A stretch of DNA of 64,000 nucleotides. Origin: Actinomycetota bacterium (lineage in GTDB: Bacteria > Actinomycetota > CADDZG01 > WHSQ01). The translations under genes and the position numbers were made by a program. The notes below the pieces were generated by a model. It did not search any database and was not told the origin of the DNA. It saw only the letters and a list, made by a program, of their open reading frames with translations. This document shows, piece by piece, positions 27,227 to 35,627 of this stretch (positions within the stretch are counted from its first letter, which is position 1; the number at the start of each line of letters is the position of its first letter). The stretch is taken from positions 75,386 through 139,385 of the forward strand of contig JAUJNI010000002.1 in the NCBI GenBank assembly GCA_030446465.1. Direction: 5' to 3'.

Positions 27227-27601
27227 GTGGCGATGACCGAGAAGGCTCCCAACAAAGTAGGTATCAGCAGCACGGCTGCTGCCAAGGTCGCCGAATTGCT
27301 CGAGCGTGAGGTCTCCTCGGCCCCCGAAGAGCACTCCGGCAAGTCCTATGCGCTTCGAGTGGCGGTGCAGCCGGGGGGCTGTGCGGGCCTCCGTTACGCC
27401 CTGTACTTCGACGACGAGAAGAGAGACGGCGACGAGGTGATGATTTCCGAGGGCGTCGAGGTGAGGGTGGACAAGATGAGCGCCCCCTACCTCCGCGGCG
27501 CCACAATCGATTATGTGGACGGCCTGCAGCAGTCGGGTTTCACCATCGACAACCCAAACGCAAAGGGATCCTGCGCCTGCGGGGACTCCGCCCAGTTCTA
27601 G
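27227..27601 (+). CDS. erpA: A-type iron-sulfur cluster carrier
   Basis: A 124-residue HesB/IscA/ErpA-family protein that passes Fe-S clusters to client apoproteins. The three conserved cysteines are in QPGGCAGLRY and the C-terminal GSCACG. AAGGAGG at 27211-27217 is 9 nt before GTG 27227, which decides the start; ATG 27233 is 6 nt further on. Clients in this window would include LipA, FdxA and the WhiB-like protein. A strong terminator follows. Confidence 0.92.
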   Translation: MAMTEKAPNKVGISSTAAAKVAELLEREVSSAPEEHSGKSYALRVAVQPGGCAGLRYALYFDDEKRDGDEVMISEGVEVRVDKMSAPYLRGATIDYVDGLQQSGFTIDNPNAKGSCACGDSAQF

Positions 27602-27627
27602 TCGACTGAACGATCGTATTTCTGATG

Positions 27628-27651
27628 CGCCGCGCCTTCAGGGGCGCGGCG
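27628..27651. terminator. Rho-independent terminator after erpA
   Basis: CGCCGCGCC (27628-27636) pairs perfectly with GGCGCGGCG (27643-27651) around a 6-nt loop, followed by TCTTC. Confidence 0.7.
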
Positions 27652-27653
27652 TC

Positions 27654-28105
27654 TTCGCGCCCGGCCGAGGGCATCTAGCCACCCTCGTCGGAACCACCGT
27701 GGGCGCGGTGATCGGAGGCGGACTTGGCCTCCTACCAAGTCTGCTGCTCGGTGGTGGTCGCGGCCTCCAAAGGAATGAACAGGCCGAAGCCGAAGCGGCG
27801 CTGTTCGTCCTCGTGTTCCTGGTCGGGGTCGGTCTTGGCCTTTGGGTGGGAGCCGGGTTGGGCTGCTGGGCCGGGTTGCGGTTGCGTCGTCACCAATGGG
27901 CCGGCCCCACGGCCGGGCTGGTGGTGCTGCTCGGCCCTTTGTGGGGTTTTGCTACCGGAGGCTTGCTTGGCTCCAAGGACTTCCTGAGCTTGCTAGGTCC
28001 CTCACGACGGTTGCAGGAGGGGTCCTCGACTTCCTCATGCTTGCCGTCGCACCGCTGTCGGCCCGCGCCATCATCGTGTGGCTCAACTCCGAGGCAACCG
28101 GCTGA
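27654..28105 (+). pseudogene. Small membrane protein, frame-disrupted
   Basis: Between the erpA terminator and the TPP riboswitch two frames together read as one hydrophobic protein. The first frame gives LVGTTVGAVIGGGLGLLPSL and LFVLVFLVGVGLGLWVGAGL-type helices up to about 27985; the second continues LPELARSLTTVAGGVLDFLM and ends at 28105. A single indel near 27980-27990 would join them. No good start codon is visible (GTG 27699 is the first in frame), so the gene may be decayed. Three to four TM helices in total; family unknown. Confidence 0.4.
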
Positions 28106-28145
28106 CCATGCTCGTTGGAGCTGCGGCCGGGCTAAGGTAGAGGCC

Positions 28146-28229
28146 TGCAGCGGGGGAGCTCCTCACGGGGCTGAGAGGCCGAAAGGCGACCCCTTGAACC
28201 TGATCGGGTTAACGCCCGCGGAGGGAGCG
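28146..28229 (+). promoter_or_regulatory. TPP riboswitch (THI element)
   Basis: The conserved core is nearly textbook: CTGAGA at 28181-28186, then GACCCCTTGAACCTGATC and a GGTTAACGCC-type segment closing with the P1 3' strand. GGAGGGAG at 28220-28227, the ribosome-binding site of the next gene, is the 3' end of the aptamer, which implies translational control: TPP binding would hide the site. It precedes the cytX-type permease, matching HMP salvage. Confidence 0.95.
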
Positions 28230-28235
28230 ATTCAC

Positions 28236-29666
28236 ATGAGCAAGGTACTCGAACGCGTCGAAAGCGCGCCCGACTGGGGCATCGCACCGGTCCCACCACA
28301 GCATCGGCGGCTCTCGGGCTTCGACCTGGCAGTGCTGTGGGGGGATCTGGGCATAGGGGTGCTGGTACTGGTCACGGGCGCGCTGCTGGTGCCTGCTCTC
28401 GGGTTTTCCACCGCCATGGTCGCCATCGTGCTCGGATCGGTCATGGGCGTGGCGCTGCTTGCGCTCGGAGCCGTTGCGGGCGCCGACCATGGGGTCCCGA
28501 CGATGGTCTTGTTTCGTCCTGTGCTCGGGATCCGCGGATCGTGGTTTCCGAGCGTCATGAACGTCCTTCAAATGATTGGGTGGACGGCTGTAGAGCTGTG
28601 GGCCATGTCCTTTGTTGCAGACCTCGTCGCTAGACGGGCTTTTGGCTTCTCGGCTCGCTGGTTGTGGCTTGCCCTTGCCGCCGCCGTCTGCACCGGTCTC
28701 GCGCTGTGGGGACCGGTTGGAGTGACTCGAGTGTGGCTCAAACGCTTTGGTGCTTGGGCAGTGATCGGCATCTGCGTTGCGGTCACGGTGCTGGTCCTTG
28801 CGACGGATGGGATAACCGACGCGTTGCGAAGCTCGGGGGCCGGCGGCTTTCCCAGCTTTGGGCTTGCGCTCGATCTGGTCATCGCCATGCCGATCTCGTG
28901 GCTGCCCCTCGTTGCTGATTACAGCCGCTTTGCTCGACGTCCCCATGCCGCGGGGTGGGGGACTTTCACCGGCTACCTGGTGGCAAACGTCTGGCTGTAC
29001 GCGCTCGGCGCGCTTCTTGTCCTCCAGACGCCGGGCACCACTCCGGATCCGGCCGGGATAGCCGGCGGGCTACTCGCCGTTACAGGTGGTTCGATCGCAG
29101 GAGTCCTCTTCTTGTTCGGATTGCTGGTGGGTGAGACCGACGAGGCCTTCGCCGACATGTATTCCGGCGCCGTCTCTCTTCAGAACATATGGCCGCGGGC
29201 CTCGCGCAGGGGCCTGACGCTCACCATCGCCGCCATAGCCACCGGCCTGGCGGCCTGGTTGACGATGGAACGTTACGAGAGCTTCCTGTTCTTGATCGGG
29301 TCCATCTTCATTCCGCTGTTCGGCATCCTCTGCGCCGATCATTTCTTCAACCGGCGTGGCCGCATCGATCTCGAGGCTCTCTACTCCAGCGGCGGGCGCT
29401 ACTGGTTCACTGGGGGGATACGTCTGGCCGCGTTCCTACCCTGGCTGGCGGGGTTTGCCGTGTATCACTGGATCGCTCCGGTGGGGCCACCGTGGTGGAC
29501 GGAGCTCATTGGAAACGCCTTCGGTGCACCGCTGTCCGCATCGCTGCCATGGTTGGGTGCATCGGTGCCGTCGTTCGTAGCGTCCTTCACGTTAGCGGTC
29601 GTTGGCCCTCGTCTATCATCCAGGAGTCCCACGCCCGAGAGAGGTGAAGATGAGAATTCAGGCTAA
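28236..29666 (+). CDS. cytX: Hydroxymethylpyrimidine/cytosine-type permease
   Basis: A 476-residue NCS1-family transporter with about 12 hydrophobic helices. The N-terminal PPQHRRLSGFDLAVLWGDLG and the NVLQMIGWTAVELWAM segment fit CytX. The TPP riboswitch directly upstream is strong evidence that the substrate is the thiamin pyrimidine HMP or a precursor. The C-terminal 25 residues are hydrophilic and overlap the start of the zinc-ribbon gene by 17 nt. No other thiamin genes are in the window apart from a ThiF-like protein at 52989. Confidence 0.92.
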   Translation: MSKVLERVESAPDWGIAPVPPQHRRLSGFDLAVLWGDLGIGVLVLVTGALLVPALGFSTAMVAIVLGSVMGVALLALGAVAGADHGVPTMVLFRPVLGIRGSWFPSVMNVLQMIGWTAVELWAMSFVADLVARRAFGFSARWLWLALAAAVCTGLALWGPVGVTRVWLKRFGAWAVIGICVAVTVLVLATDGITDALRSSGAGGFPSFGLALDLVIAMPISWLPLVADYSRFARRPHAAGWGTFTGYLVANVWLYALGALLVLQTPGTTPDPAGIAGGLLAVTGGSIAGVLFLFGLLVGETDEAFADMYSGAVSLQNIWPRASRRGLTLTIAAIATGLAAWLTMERYESFLFLIGSIFIPLFGILCADHFFNRRGRIDLEALYSSGGRYWFTGGIRLAAFLPWLAGFAVYHWIAPVGPPWWTELIGNAFGAPLSASLPWLGASVPSFVASFTLAVVGPRLSSRSPTPERGEDENSG

Positions 29667-29937
29667 TTGCAACACCTGTGAGAGAACTTTTCTTCTGTCC
29701 CAGATCGGGCCCGACTCCGACGCTCCAGGCCGCTGCCCCTTTTGCGGCGCACGATTCGCTCGTCACTACACGTCGCTGCTGGTCGAAGCGGTGCACGAAG
29801 CCGAGATCGAGACCGCGCGCTTCGTTCAGGTGCTCGGCAAGCTTCAGGCTATGGAGGCTGGTTTCGATCTCGACATTGACGGACTCTTGAGGTCCTTCGA
29901 GGAACAAGTGCGCGGAAACGAGCGTGCCTCGACTTGA
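29650..29937 (+). CDS. Small zinc-ribbon protein
   Basis: A 95-residue protein starting at ATG 29650 with GAGGTGAAG before it. CNTC (about 8-11) and CPFCG (about 31-35) make a zinc ribbon, followed by a long amphipathic helix (LLVEAVHEAEIETARFVQVLG) and an acidic tail. It overlaps both its neighbours, so cytX, this gene and the receiver-like gene probably share a transcript. Function unknown. Confidence 0.65.
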   Translation: MRIQANCNTCERTFLLSQIGPDSDAPGRCPFCGARFARHYTSLLVEAVHEAEIETARFVQVLGKLQAMEAGFDLDIDGLLRSFEEQVRGNERAST

Positions 29938-30359
29938 TTAGTGATGCTTCGCAGGCCTCAGGCGAGGAACGAAGCGACCCAGAGCGGTTGGTAGTCGTGG
30001 TAACCGATGATCCCCACGTGCGGGAAGAGCTCGAATATGGATTCCCTTCTGGGGTTGTGGTGAGGATGGCGGTCGACGCACGAGAAGCGTGGGACTTGAT
30101 TGCCAACGCCACTCCGTCTGTAGTTGTGGTCGACCTGCAAACCGGAAGTGCCGGCGGCTACGCTTTGTCCAAAGACATGCACGACGTTCTGAGGCTTGCC
30201 CGCGTGCCGATCCTCATGCTTCTGGACAGACCCCAAGACGAATGGCTTGCGAAGCAATCCGAGGCAACCATGGTTCGGCTCAAGCCCATCGAGGTCACGC
30301 GCCTCGTCGGCGATGTGATGTCGATGATGACGGTGGAAGACTCTCCCGCCACCTCGTAG
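29934..30359 (+). CDS. Response-regulator receiver-like protein
   Basis: A 141-residue single-domain protein. VVVVTDDPHVREEL provides the acidic pair, VVVVDLQTGSAGG the phospho-acceptor aspartate, ILMLLDRP the fourth strand and VRLKPIE the conserved lysine, so the CheY fold is intact; the usual Thr/Ser at the end of strand 4 is not clear. There is no output domain. The TTG start at 29934 overlaps the previous stop (TTGA). A histidine kinase partner is not adjacent. Confidence 0.7.
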   Translation: MISDASQASGEERSDPERLVVVVTDDPHVREELEYGFPSGVVVRMAVDAREAWDLIANATPSVVVVDLQTGSAGGYALSKDMHDVLRLARVPILMLLDRPQDEWLAKQSEATMVRLKPIEVTRLVGDVMSMMTVEDSPATS

Positions 30360-30450
30360 TCGCTGCTTACCGCAATGCGGGCCGTCTAGAGCCCCCTCGT
30401 CGTGCAAAGTCCCAGGTCAGGCCCCTTGCGCACACCTAATGACATCCATA

Positions 30451-30470
30451 GAATTACAGGAATGTAATTC
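30451..30470. promoter_or_regulatory. Perfect palindrome upstream of the whiB-like gene
   Basis: GAATTACA-GGAA-TGTAATTC has 8-bp arms and a 4-bp centre, 55 nt before the whiB-like ATG. It is AT-rich in a GC-rich setting and not followed by a T run, so an operator for a dimeric regulator is more likely than a terminator. Confidence 0.5.
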
Positions 30471-30524
30471 GGCGCCCTTGACCAAGGCGCTCCGGGGGAC
30501 TTGCAACGAAAGGTAGGCCGGGGA

Positions 30525-30795
30525 ATGCAGCGCATCACAACGAAGCTCCTTCAACCAGTCGAGTGGCAGTCGGATGCGCGCTGCGCGGAAGTCGAGCCGG
30601 AGATCTTCTTCCCAGAACGCGGTGGCTCGTCGAAAGCAGCGCGCGGTTTGCTCTGAGTGTGCAGTGCGTCTGCAGTGCCTCGAGTACGCGCTGAACAACA
30701 AAGAGCAGTTCGGTATCTGGGGAGGAACGTCGGAGCGCGAACGCAGGCGGTTGCGCAAGGAACGTAACCTCCGGCGTCTACGTGTTGCTTCATGA
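30525..30795 (+). pseudogene. WhiB-type Fe-S regulator with 2-nt deletion
   Basis: WhiB proteins are small [4Fe-4S] regulators limited to Actinomycetota. The first frame (ATG 30525, AAAGG upstream) reads VEWQSDARCAEVEPEIFFPE with the first ligand cysteine, then stops at 30654. The next frame supplies CSECAVRLQCLEYALNNKEQ, then GIWGGTSERERRR and a basic tail, giving the other three cysteines and the GIWGG turn. Adding GC to the GCGCGC run at 30639-30644 would join them into a normal protein of about 90 residues. Either the strain has lost it or the run was miscounted. Confidence 0.75.
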
Positions 30796-30976
30796 CATCG
30801 AAGTCGCGCGGGTTCCAACGAATAGTGCTTGATTACCGAATGCGAATCGTGCCTAAATAACACGTTGCATGCGCGGGCGTGCATGCGCGGCACGGCGTTC
30901 ATTGCGATCGGTTCGAGCGCAATGAGAGAGAGTAGGCGAGATCGATCGACGACCTCGTCGATGTGAAGGATTGGAG

Positions 30977-31385
30977 GTGGCGAGTTTGGCTGCAAAGAAG
31001 ACCACTGGCCGCAAGTCGACGAGCGGCAAATCGGCGCGTTCGACGAGTGGCCGCAAGTCGACTGCAGAAGTCCACGGGCCGCAAGAGCACCGGCGGTCGG
31101 AAGTCCACGGGCCGCAAGAAGTCCACGGGCCGCAAGAAGTCCACGGCTCGTAAGAGCACCGGCAGCAAGAAGTCCACGGGCCGCAAGAAGTCCACGGCTC
31201 GGAAGAGCACCGGTGGCCGGAAGAAGTCCACGGGCCGGAAGAGCACCAGTGCCAAGAAGTCAACCGGCCGCAAGAAATCCACGGGCCGGAAGAGCACCGG
31301 CCGCAAGAAGTCCACCGGCCGCAAGAGCACCGGCGGCAGGAAGTCAACATCTCGCAAGAGCACCACGAGAGGTGGGTCGAGCTAG
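30977..31385 (+). CDS. Lys/Ser/Thr-repeat basic protein (histone H1-like), frameshifted
   Basis: The GTG at 30977 (GAAGGA 6 nt before) starts MASLAAKKTTGRKSTSGKSA; near 31063-31070 one indel moves the reading frame, and the rest, to 31385, is about 20 tandem KKSTGRKSTGRK-like units. The joined product would be about 135 residues, almost wholly Lys, Arg, Ser, Thr and Gly, like the basic tails of actinobacterial HupB or chlamydial Hc1/Hc2. It has no folded HU domain. A nucleoid-compacting or nucleic-acid-coating role is inferred from composition. The repeats make both true indels and assembly errors likely. Confidence 0.6.
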
Positions 31386-32254
31386 CGTCGGAGCGCATCC
31401 TCGAGAGAGCGACCCGGTCTCTTTAGAAGCCGGGTCGCTGTCGCGTCCGGGGGCGGTAGATAGCGGCGCGGGACCAAACCTACTAACTCGGTCTGCATCA
31501 CTTGTGCGTTCCTCTGCCGACCAAGCGACTCGACGGCGCCAAACGCTTCTTGGATTCCGGTGGCGTCGGGCTCCGTTAGGTTCATCGACACCTGGCAGAC
31601 ATCCGGCGGGTGGATCATCAAGCCAAGCGCACGGATACCGGGGAGGCCCCCCGACGAAGCTCTCAGTTTGCCGGCTATCCAGCGAGCTGTCTCGAGGCTG
31701 CATCTCAGCCAGACGTTGAACGCGATTAGCGTCCCTCTCGCCCCGACGCAGATCACTCCCCGACTGATATCCAAGTCGGCCGAGCCAATATCAGGTGTGA
31801 AGCCTTCCTGAGCTCTCCTCTTTAGTTCGGAAAGGCCCCCGCTTCTGATCGAGGGCAGCTCGCGCGCCTCTTCCCGTTCGGCCGCCTCCCCGTAGAAGTA
31901 GATGGGCACCCCGGTTGCCCTATTGATTGCACGGCCAGCTTGATGTGCGGCCTCGACCGCCTCGGCCATCGAGAGGTTCACCGGGACCAAGGGGCAGACA
32001 TCGAGTCCACCGAGGCGTGGGTGAACGCCCTCGTGTCGCGCCAGGTCGATGTATGAAGCGGCCGCAGCGAGATGCGCCATCGCTTCCACCAAAGAGGCAG
32101 CCGTACCGGTCGCAGTGATCACGCTTCGGTGATGCGCTTCGTCTTGGTGGAGATCGAGGACCCTCGCCCCCGAGTCCCTCACCGCGCCGACGAGCTTGGC
32201 AATTCGTTCTTGGTCGCGGCCTTCTGAGGCGTTGGGGATCGCTAGCAAGGGCAT
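31382..32254 (-). CDS. Glutamate formimidoyltransferase-like protein
   Basis: A 290-residue protein read leftward from ATG 32254, matching the formiminotransferase N- and C-subdomains: LLAIPNASEGRD at the start, LDLHQDEAHHRSVITATG with the catalytic histidine region, RHEGVHPRLGGLDVCPLVP, and VPIYFYGEAA. It would move formimino from formiminoglutamate to tetrahydrofolate in histidine breakdown. The cyclodeaminase domain of bifunctional FTCD is absent, as in many bacteria. The frame is open further upstream to 32530 but that part opposes the DUF302 gene. It is divergent from that gene. Confidence 0.88.
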   Translation of the reverse strand: MPLLAIPNASEGRDQERIAKLVGAVRDSGARVLDLHQDEAHHRSVITATGTAASLVEAMAHLAAAASYIDLARHEGVHPRLGGLDVCPLVPVNLSMAEAVEAAHQAGRAINRATGVPIYFYGEAAEREEARELPSIRSGGLSELKRRAQEGFTPDIGSADLDISRGVICVGARGTLIAFNVWLRCSLETARWIAGKLRASSGGLPGIRALGLMIHPPDVCQVSMNLTEPDATGIQEAFGAVESLGRQRNAQVMQTELVGLVPRRYLPPPDATATRLLKRPGRSLEDALRR

Positions 32255-32302
32255 GAGGTCGGATCTGTCTTCGGAATTGTCAAAGGCGTTACCGTAGGGC
32301 AG

Positions 32303-32695
32303 ATGACCGAATACGGCTACAGCGTGGAGGTGGCCGAGGGCTACGACGAGGCCGTCATTCGAGCCCGGCTCGCATTGAAAAGCGAGGGCTTTTCCATCAT
32401 TACCGAAATGCACGTCGGTGGCTTGCTTGGGCCCGAGGCGGGACCCGACCGCCAGTACCTGTTCATGGGAGCTTGGAGCCCTGTGAGCGGCCACAGGGAC
32501 ATCGATCGGGGTCTTCAGGCGGCCGTCCACTTGCCGTGCAACCTCGTGGTTCAGGAAACCGGATCTTCGGCGCTCGTGGCGGCGCTCGACCCCTCGGACG
32601 ATACGGAGGTCTCGGGGGGGCCCGCGTTAGACGACGCCGACGATGCGAGGCAAGCGTTGGCCCGCGTCCTCAAGAGAGTCTCGGGGGATGACTAG
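32303..32695 (+). CDS. DUF302-type protein
   Basis: A 130-residue protein. YGYSVEVAEGYDEAVIRARLALKSEGF followed by TEMHV and the later VHLPCNLVVQETG fits the DUF302 fold, including the single conserved-region cysteine. The last 25 residues are acidic and variable. TACCGT lies 7 nt before the ATG without a Shine-Dalgarno sequence, so the message may be leaderless. The next gene starts on the base after its stop. Biochemical role of DUF302 is not settled. Confidence 0.75.
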   Translation: MTEYGYSVEVAEGYDEAVIRARLALKSEGFSIITEMHVGGLLGPEAGPDRQYLFMGAWSPVSGHRDIDRGLQAAVHLPCNLVVQETGSSALVAALDPSDDTEVSGGPALDDADDARQALARVLKRVSGDD

Positions 32696-33931
32696 ATGAG
32701 CCAAGCTTCTCAGCTCATGACGATCGTCGACCGCTTCCTCGCCCGTTTGGACGAGGTCGTCGAGAGAAGCAGCGCGACCATCTGGGACGGGATCCAGTCC
32801 TATGCGCGACTCGGTGACGGCTTCAAGGGGGACGTGCGCGCGTCGGTCCGAGAGAATGTCGCGATCCTCGCCCATGTCTTGACCGAGCAGCAGGAGGTAG
32901 GGGCGCTTCAGATGGAGTCAATCGAGCGCGTTGGCGCTCGTCGAGCCGAAGCCGGCATTCCCCTCGAAGATGTGCTCCACGCTTACAGAATCGTGTCTCG
33001 AGTTTGCTGGGACGTTCTCGCGGACGAGTGCCGTTCCCAGGGCGCCAATGCGCTCGAATCGACGATCGAGCTGGCCGAAGCAGTGTTGCGCTACACCGAT
33101 CAGATCTCAACCTGCGCAGCAGACGCCTATTCGCGCGCCCAAAGAGCCATCGTCCGAGAGCAAGAGGGCGCGCGGCGCGAGTTTCTCTCTGATCTGCTCT
33201 ACGGGACCGATGCGTCTCCGGACGACATCCTCAGGCGAGCGCATGCCTTCGGTTACGACCTGTCGCTCAACTATGTCGCCCTCGTCGGAATAGGACCCGC
33301 GAAGCATCCCCGCAAGGAAGGGGCCGTCGCGTCGGCTGCCTCGAGTGCGGCCAACCTGGCGACCGCGGATCCCATCGTGCTGCAGAAAGCAGATCAGACG
33401 ATCGCCTTGATTCCCGCGGGCCAATCACTCGACCTGGGCACCATGCCCGAGAAGATGGTGGCCGAGCTCGATGGCCGCTGGTGCTTTGGCATGGGGGGGC
33501 CGGATCCTGGCCTCGAAGGCATCCGCCGGGCCTATCTCGAAGCGCGGGAAGCTCTCGAGATCGGTGTCGCCCTCGGTCTTGGGGGCCCGGTCTATCGCTT
33601 CGACGACCTCTTGCTCTATCACTTCCTGCGGACGGAGCCGGCGCTGCTCGACCGCTTTGTGGAGCAAACTCTCGGCCCCCTGATCGAGCACGACGATCGC
33701 CGAAAGGGCGAGCTGGTTAAGACGATCGAGGCTTACTTCAATTCCGACGGAAGCGTGAAGATAGCCGGTGAGGTCTTGTTCGCGCACCCCCACACCGTGA
33801 CCTACCGTCTCAAACAGATCGAGAGGCTTACGGGGTGGTCATTGCGGGACTCGGAGGACAAGCTGCGTCTGCAACTTGCGGTGCGCGCCTACCGGTTGGC
33901 CCAGGCTAGGCGGGATGTCGATGAAGCCTAG
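32696..33931 (+). CDS. PucR/CdaR-family transcriptional regulator
   Basis: A 411-residue regulator. The N-terminal half is helical (RsbRD-like, with GIPLEDVLHAYRIVSRVCWD), the middle is a degenerate GGDEF-like fold typical of the family, and the C-terminus is the PucR helix-turn-helix: TIEAYFNSDGSVKIAGEVLF, then HTVTYRLKQIERLTGWSLRD. Members respond to purines, sugar acids or amino acids; the ligand here is unknown. It starts immediately after the DUF302 stop, so the two are co-transcribed, and it may control the divergent formiminotransferase or the genes downstream. Confidence 0.85.
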   Translation: MSQASQLMTIVDRFLARLDEVVERSSATIWDGIQSYARLGDGFKGDVRASVRENVAILAHVLTEQQEVGALQMESIERVGARRAEAGIPLEDVLHAYRIVSRVCWDVLADECRSQGANALESTIELAEAVLRYTDQISTCAADAYSRAQRAIVREQEGARREFLSDLLYGTDASPDDILRRAHAFGYDLSLNYVALVGIGPAKHPRKEGAVASAASSAANLATADPIVLQKADQTIALIPAGQSLDLGTMPEKMVAELDGRWCFGMGGPDPGLEGIRRAYLEAREALEIGVALGLGGPVYRFDDLLLYHFLRTEPALLDRFVEQTLGPLIEHDDRRKGELVKTIEAYFNSDGSVKIAGEVLFAHPHTVTYRLKQIERLTGWSLRDSEDKLRLQLAVRAYRLAQARRDVDEA

Positions 33932-34020
33932 CTACTCGGGAGTGGCGAGCTCGCCGTCGGCGACGCTCGAACGGTGTCTTTTTGGCTCAGGTGACGAGGC
34001 GTCCTGCTAGTCTCCCCGGC

Positions 34021-35607
34021 GTGCCACAACGAGTTCTCATTATCGGTTGGGACGGAGTCGACTGGACCGTCCTTCAGCCCATGCTCGACGCAGGAGAGCT
34101 TCCGCACCTTGCTTCTTTGATCGAGCGCGGCCTGCACGGCGATTGTCTATCGACCGTGCCCTCGCACTCGTGGTGCGCGTGGCCGACCTTCATGACCGGC
34201 CTGAACCCTGCGGGCCACGCCGTCTTCGACATCCTCGAGCACAAGCCGGGCGTCTCCAAGAGGCTTCCGATCACCTACCGGTCGATCAAGGCTCGCAACA
34301 TCTTCCAGGACTTCAGCGACGCGGGGAAGACGTCGTTGGCCCTCAACATCCCCCTGACCTTCCCAACGCCGGAGATCAACGGCAAGGTCGTGGCCGGTGG
34401 CGTTCTGCCCGCCAGCCGCTCCTACACTTATCCCCTCGAGTTGCAGCAGGAGCTCGACCGCAACGCCCCCTTCCCGGTCAACGGGATGAGCTGGACGACC
34501 TTTAGAAACCGCCCCGAGGCATTCCTCGAGGAATGCGCCGACATCACCGCCAAGCGGCAGAAGTCGTTTGAGTACCTGCTCGACACGACCGACTGGGACT
34601 TCGGTGTGCTGGTGTACGTCTCCACCGATCGCATCCAGCACTGCCTCATGGAGTACATCTGCCCCGAGCACCCCGACTACGAAGAGCTAAAGGACACTCC
34701 GGTCGCCAAGCAGACTCGGGCCGTCTATCAGCAGCTCGACGAGGGCCTCGCACGGCTGCTCGAGCGCACCAACGACGACGACCTGGTCATGTTCATGTCG
34801 GACCATGGGCACCAACCCTGCACACGGACCTGCACCATGGATCGCATCCTTCAGCACCTCGGATACCTCGAGTTCGGACGGGGTTCGCTCGCCTTCAACC
34901 TGATCCGGTGGGGGCCCGGACGCAGGATCGCCCGGCGGCTCTACGACATCTTCAAGCTGCACGGAAAGATCTCCATCCCTGCCTCACCCATCGAGTGGTC
35001 AAAGACCCGCGCCTATACCAGCGTCGTGTCTACCGGGGAGGGCGTGTCGGTCAACCTCAAGGGTCGTGAGCCGGAAGGCATCGTCGACACCAAGGACTAC
35101 GAGAAGGTGCGGGACGACCTCGCCGCCTCGCTCGACGCCTTCCGTGACCCCGACACCGGCAAGCCGCCGATCGGCAAGATCTATCGCAAAGAGGAAGTGA
35201 TGTCGGGCAAGTTCTTGGACACCGCCCCCGACCTGTTGCTGGTGCCGGCCCCCTTCTACTCACTGACCCACGCAAAGGGCATGGTCGAGGCGGCCGATTG
35301 GCTGTCGGGCGATCACCGTCTCGAGGGAGTGATCGTCGCGACCGGACCCGAAGTGACGCCTGGACCCTTGAAGGAGACCGTCTATCTACAGGACCTCGGT
35401 CCCACCGCCATGGCTGCGCTGGGGGTGCCGAGCGCCATTCCGCGCGACGGCAAGGTCATCGAATCGCTGGTGGGGCACGGCGTCGAGCTCAGCGTGACGG
35501 GGGGCCCGGGCGCGGACGTCCCTGCTCGCGACGTGCAGACGGGTCTCACATCCGACGAGGAAGGCGAGATCGAGGACCAGTTGCGCGGTCTCGGCTACGT
35601 CGAGTAA
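34021..35607 (+). CDS. Alkaline-phosphatase-superfamily phosphodiesterase
   Basis: A 528-residue enzyme of the type I phosphodiesterase/nucleotide pyrophosphatase group. Metal ligands and nucleophile appear in order: IIGWDGVDW, the nucleophile threonine in AWPTFMTG, STDRIQH, MSDHGHQ and a late histidine in GDHR. No signal peptide or TM segment is seen, so it acts in the cytosol. GTG 34021 is preferred because TAGTCT lies 7 nt upstream and the protein starts like its family; GTG 33991 is in frame too. Substrate could be a nucleotide, phospholipid or glycan phosphate. Confidence 0.85.
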   Translation: MPQRVLIIGWDGVDWTVLQPMLDAGELPHLASLIERGLHGDCLSTVPSHSWCAWPTFMTGLNPAGHAVFDILEHKPGVSKRLPITYRSIKARNIFQDFSDAGKTSLALNIPLTFPTPEINGKVVAGGVLPASRSYTYPLELQQELDRNAPFPVNGMSWTTFRNRPEAFLEECADITAKRQKSFEYLLDTTDWDFGVLVYVSTDRIQHCLMEYICPEHPDYEELKDTPVAKQTRAVYQQLDEGLARLLERTNDDDLVMFMSDHGHQPCTRTCTMDRILQHLGYLEFGRGSLAFNLIRWGPGRRIARRLYDIFKLHGKISIPASPIEWSKTRAYTSVVSTGEGVSVNLKGREPEGIVDTKDYEKVRDDLAASLDAFRDPDTGKPPIGKIYRKEEVMSGKFLDTAPDLLLVPAPFYSLTHAKGMVEAADWLSGDHRLEGVIVATGPEVTPGPLKETVYLQDLGPTAMAALGVPSAIPRDGKVIESLVGHGVELSVTGGPGADVPARDVQTGLTSDEEGEIEDQLRGLGYVE

Positions 35608-35627
35608 CTCACTACGAGGAGGAACGC

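Noticed and set aside
27513..28235. N-terminal extension of the cytX frame through the riboswitch
   Set aside because: The frame is open but includes the whole TPP aptamer; ATG 28236 has the ribosome-binding site and the family start.
31000..31380. CRISPR-like regular repetition
   Set aside because: The repeats are contiguous, in a coding frame and have no unique spacers. No other CRISPR-like array is seen in the window.
30853..31398. Minus-strand frames reading repeated CGPWTSCG and VDFLRPVDFLRPV units
   Set aside because: These are the antisense translations of the Lys/Ser/Thr repeat gene; the sense strand has the ribosome-binding site and a meaningful basic repeat.
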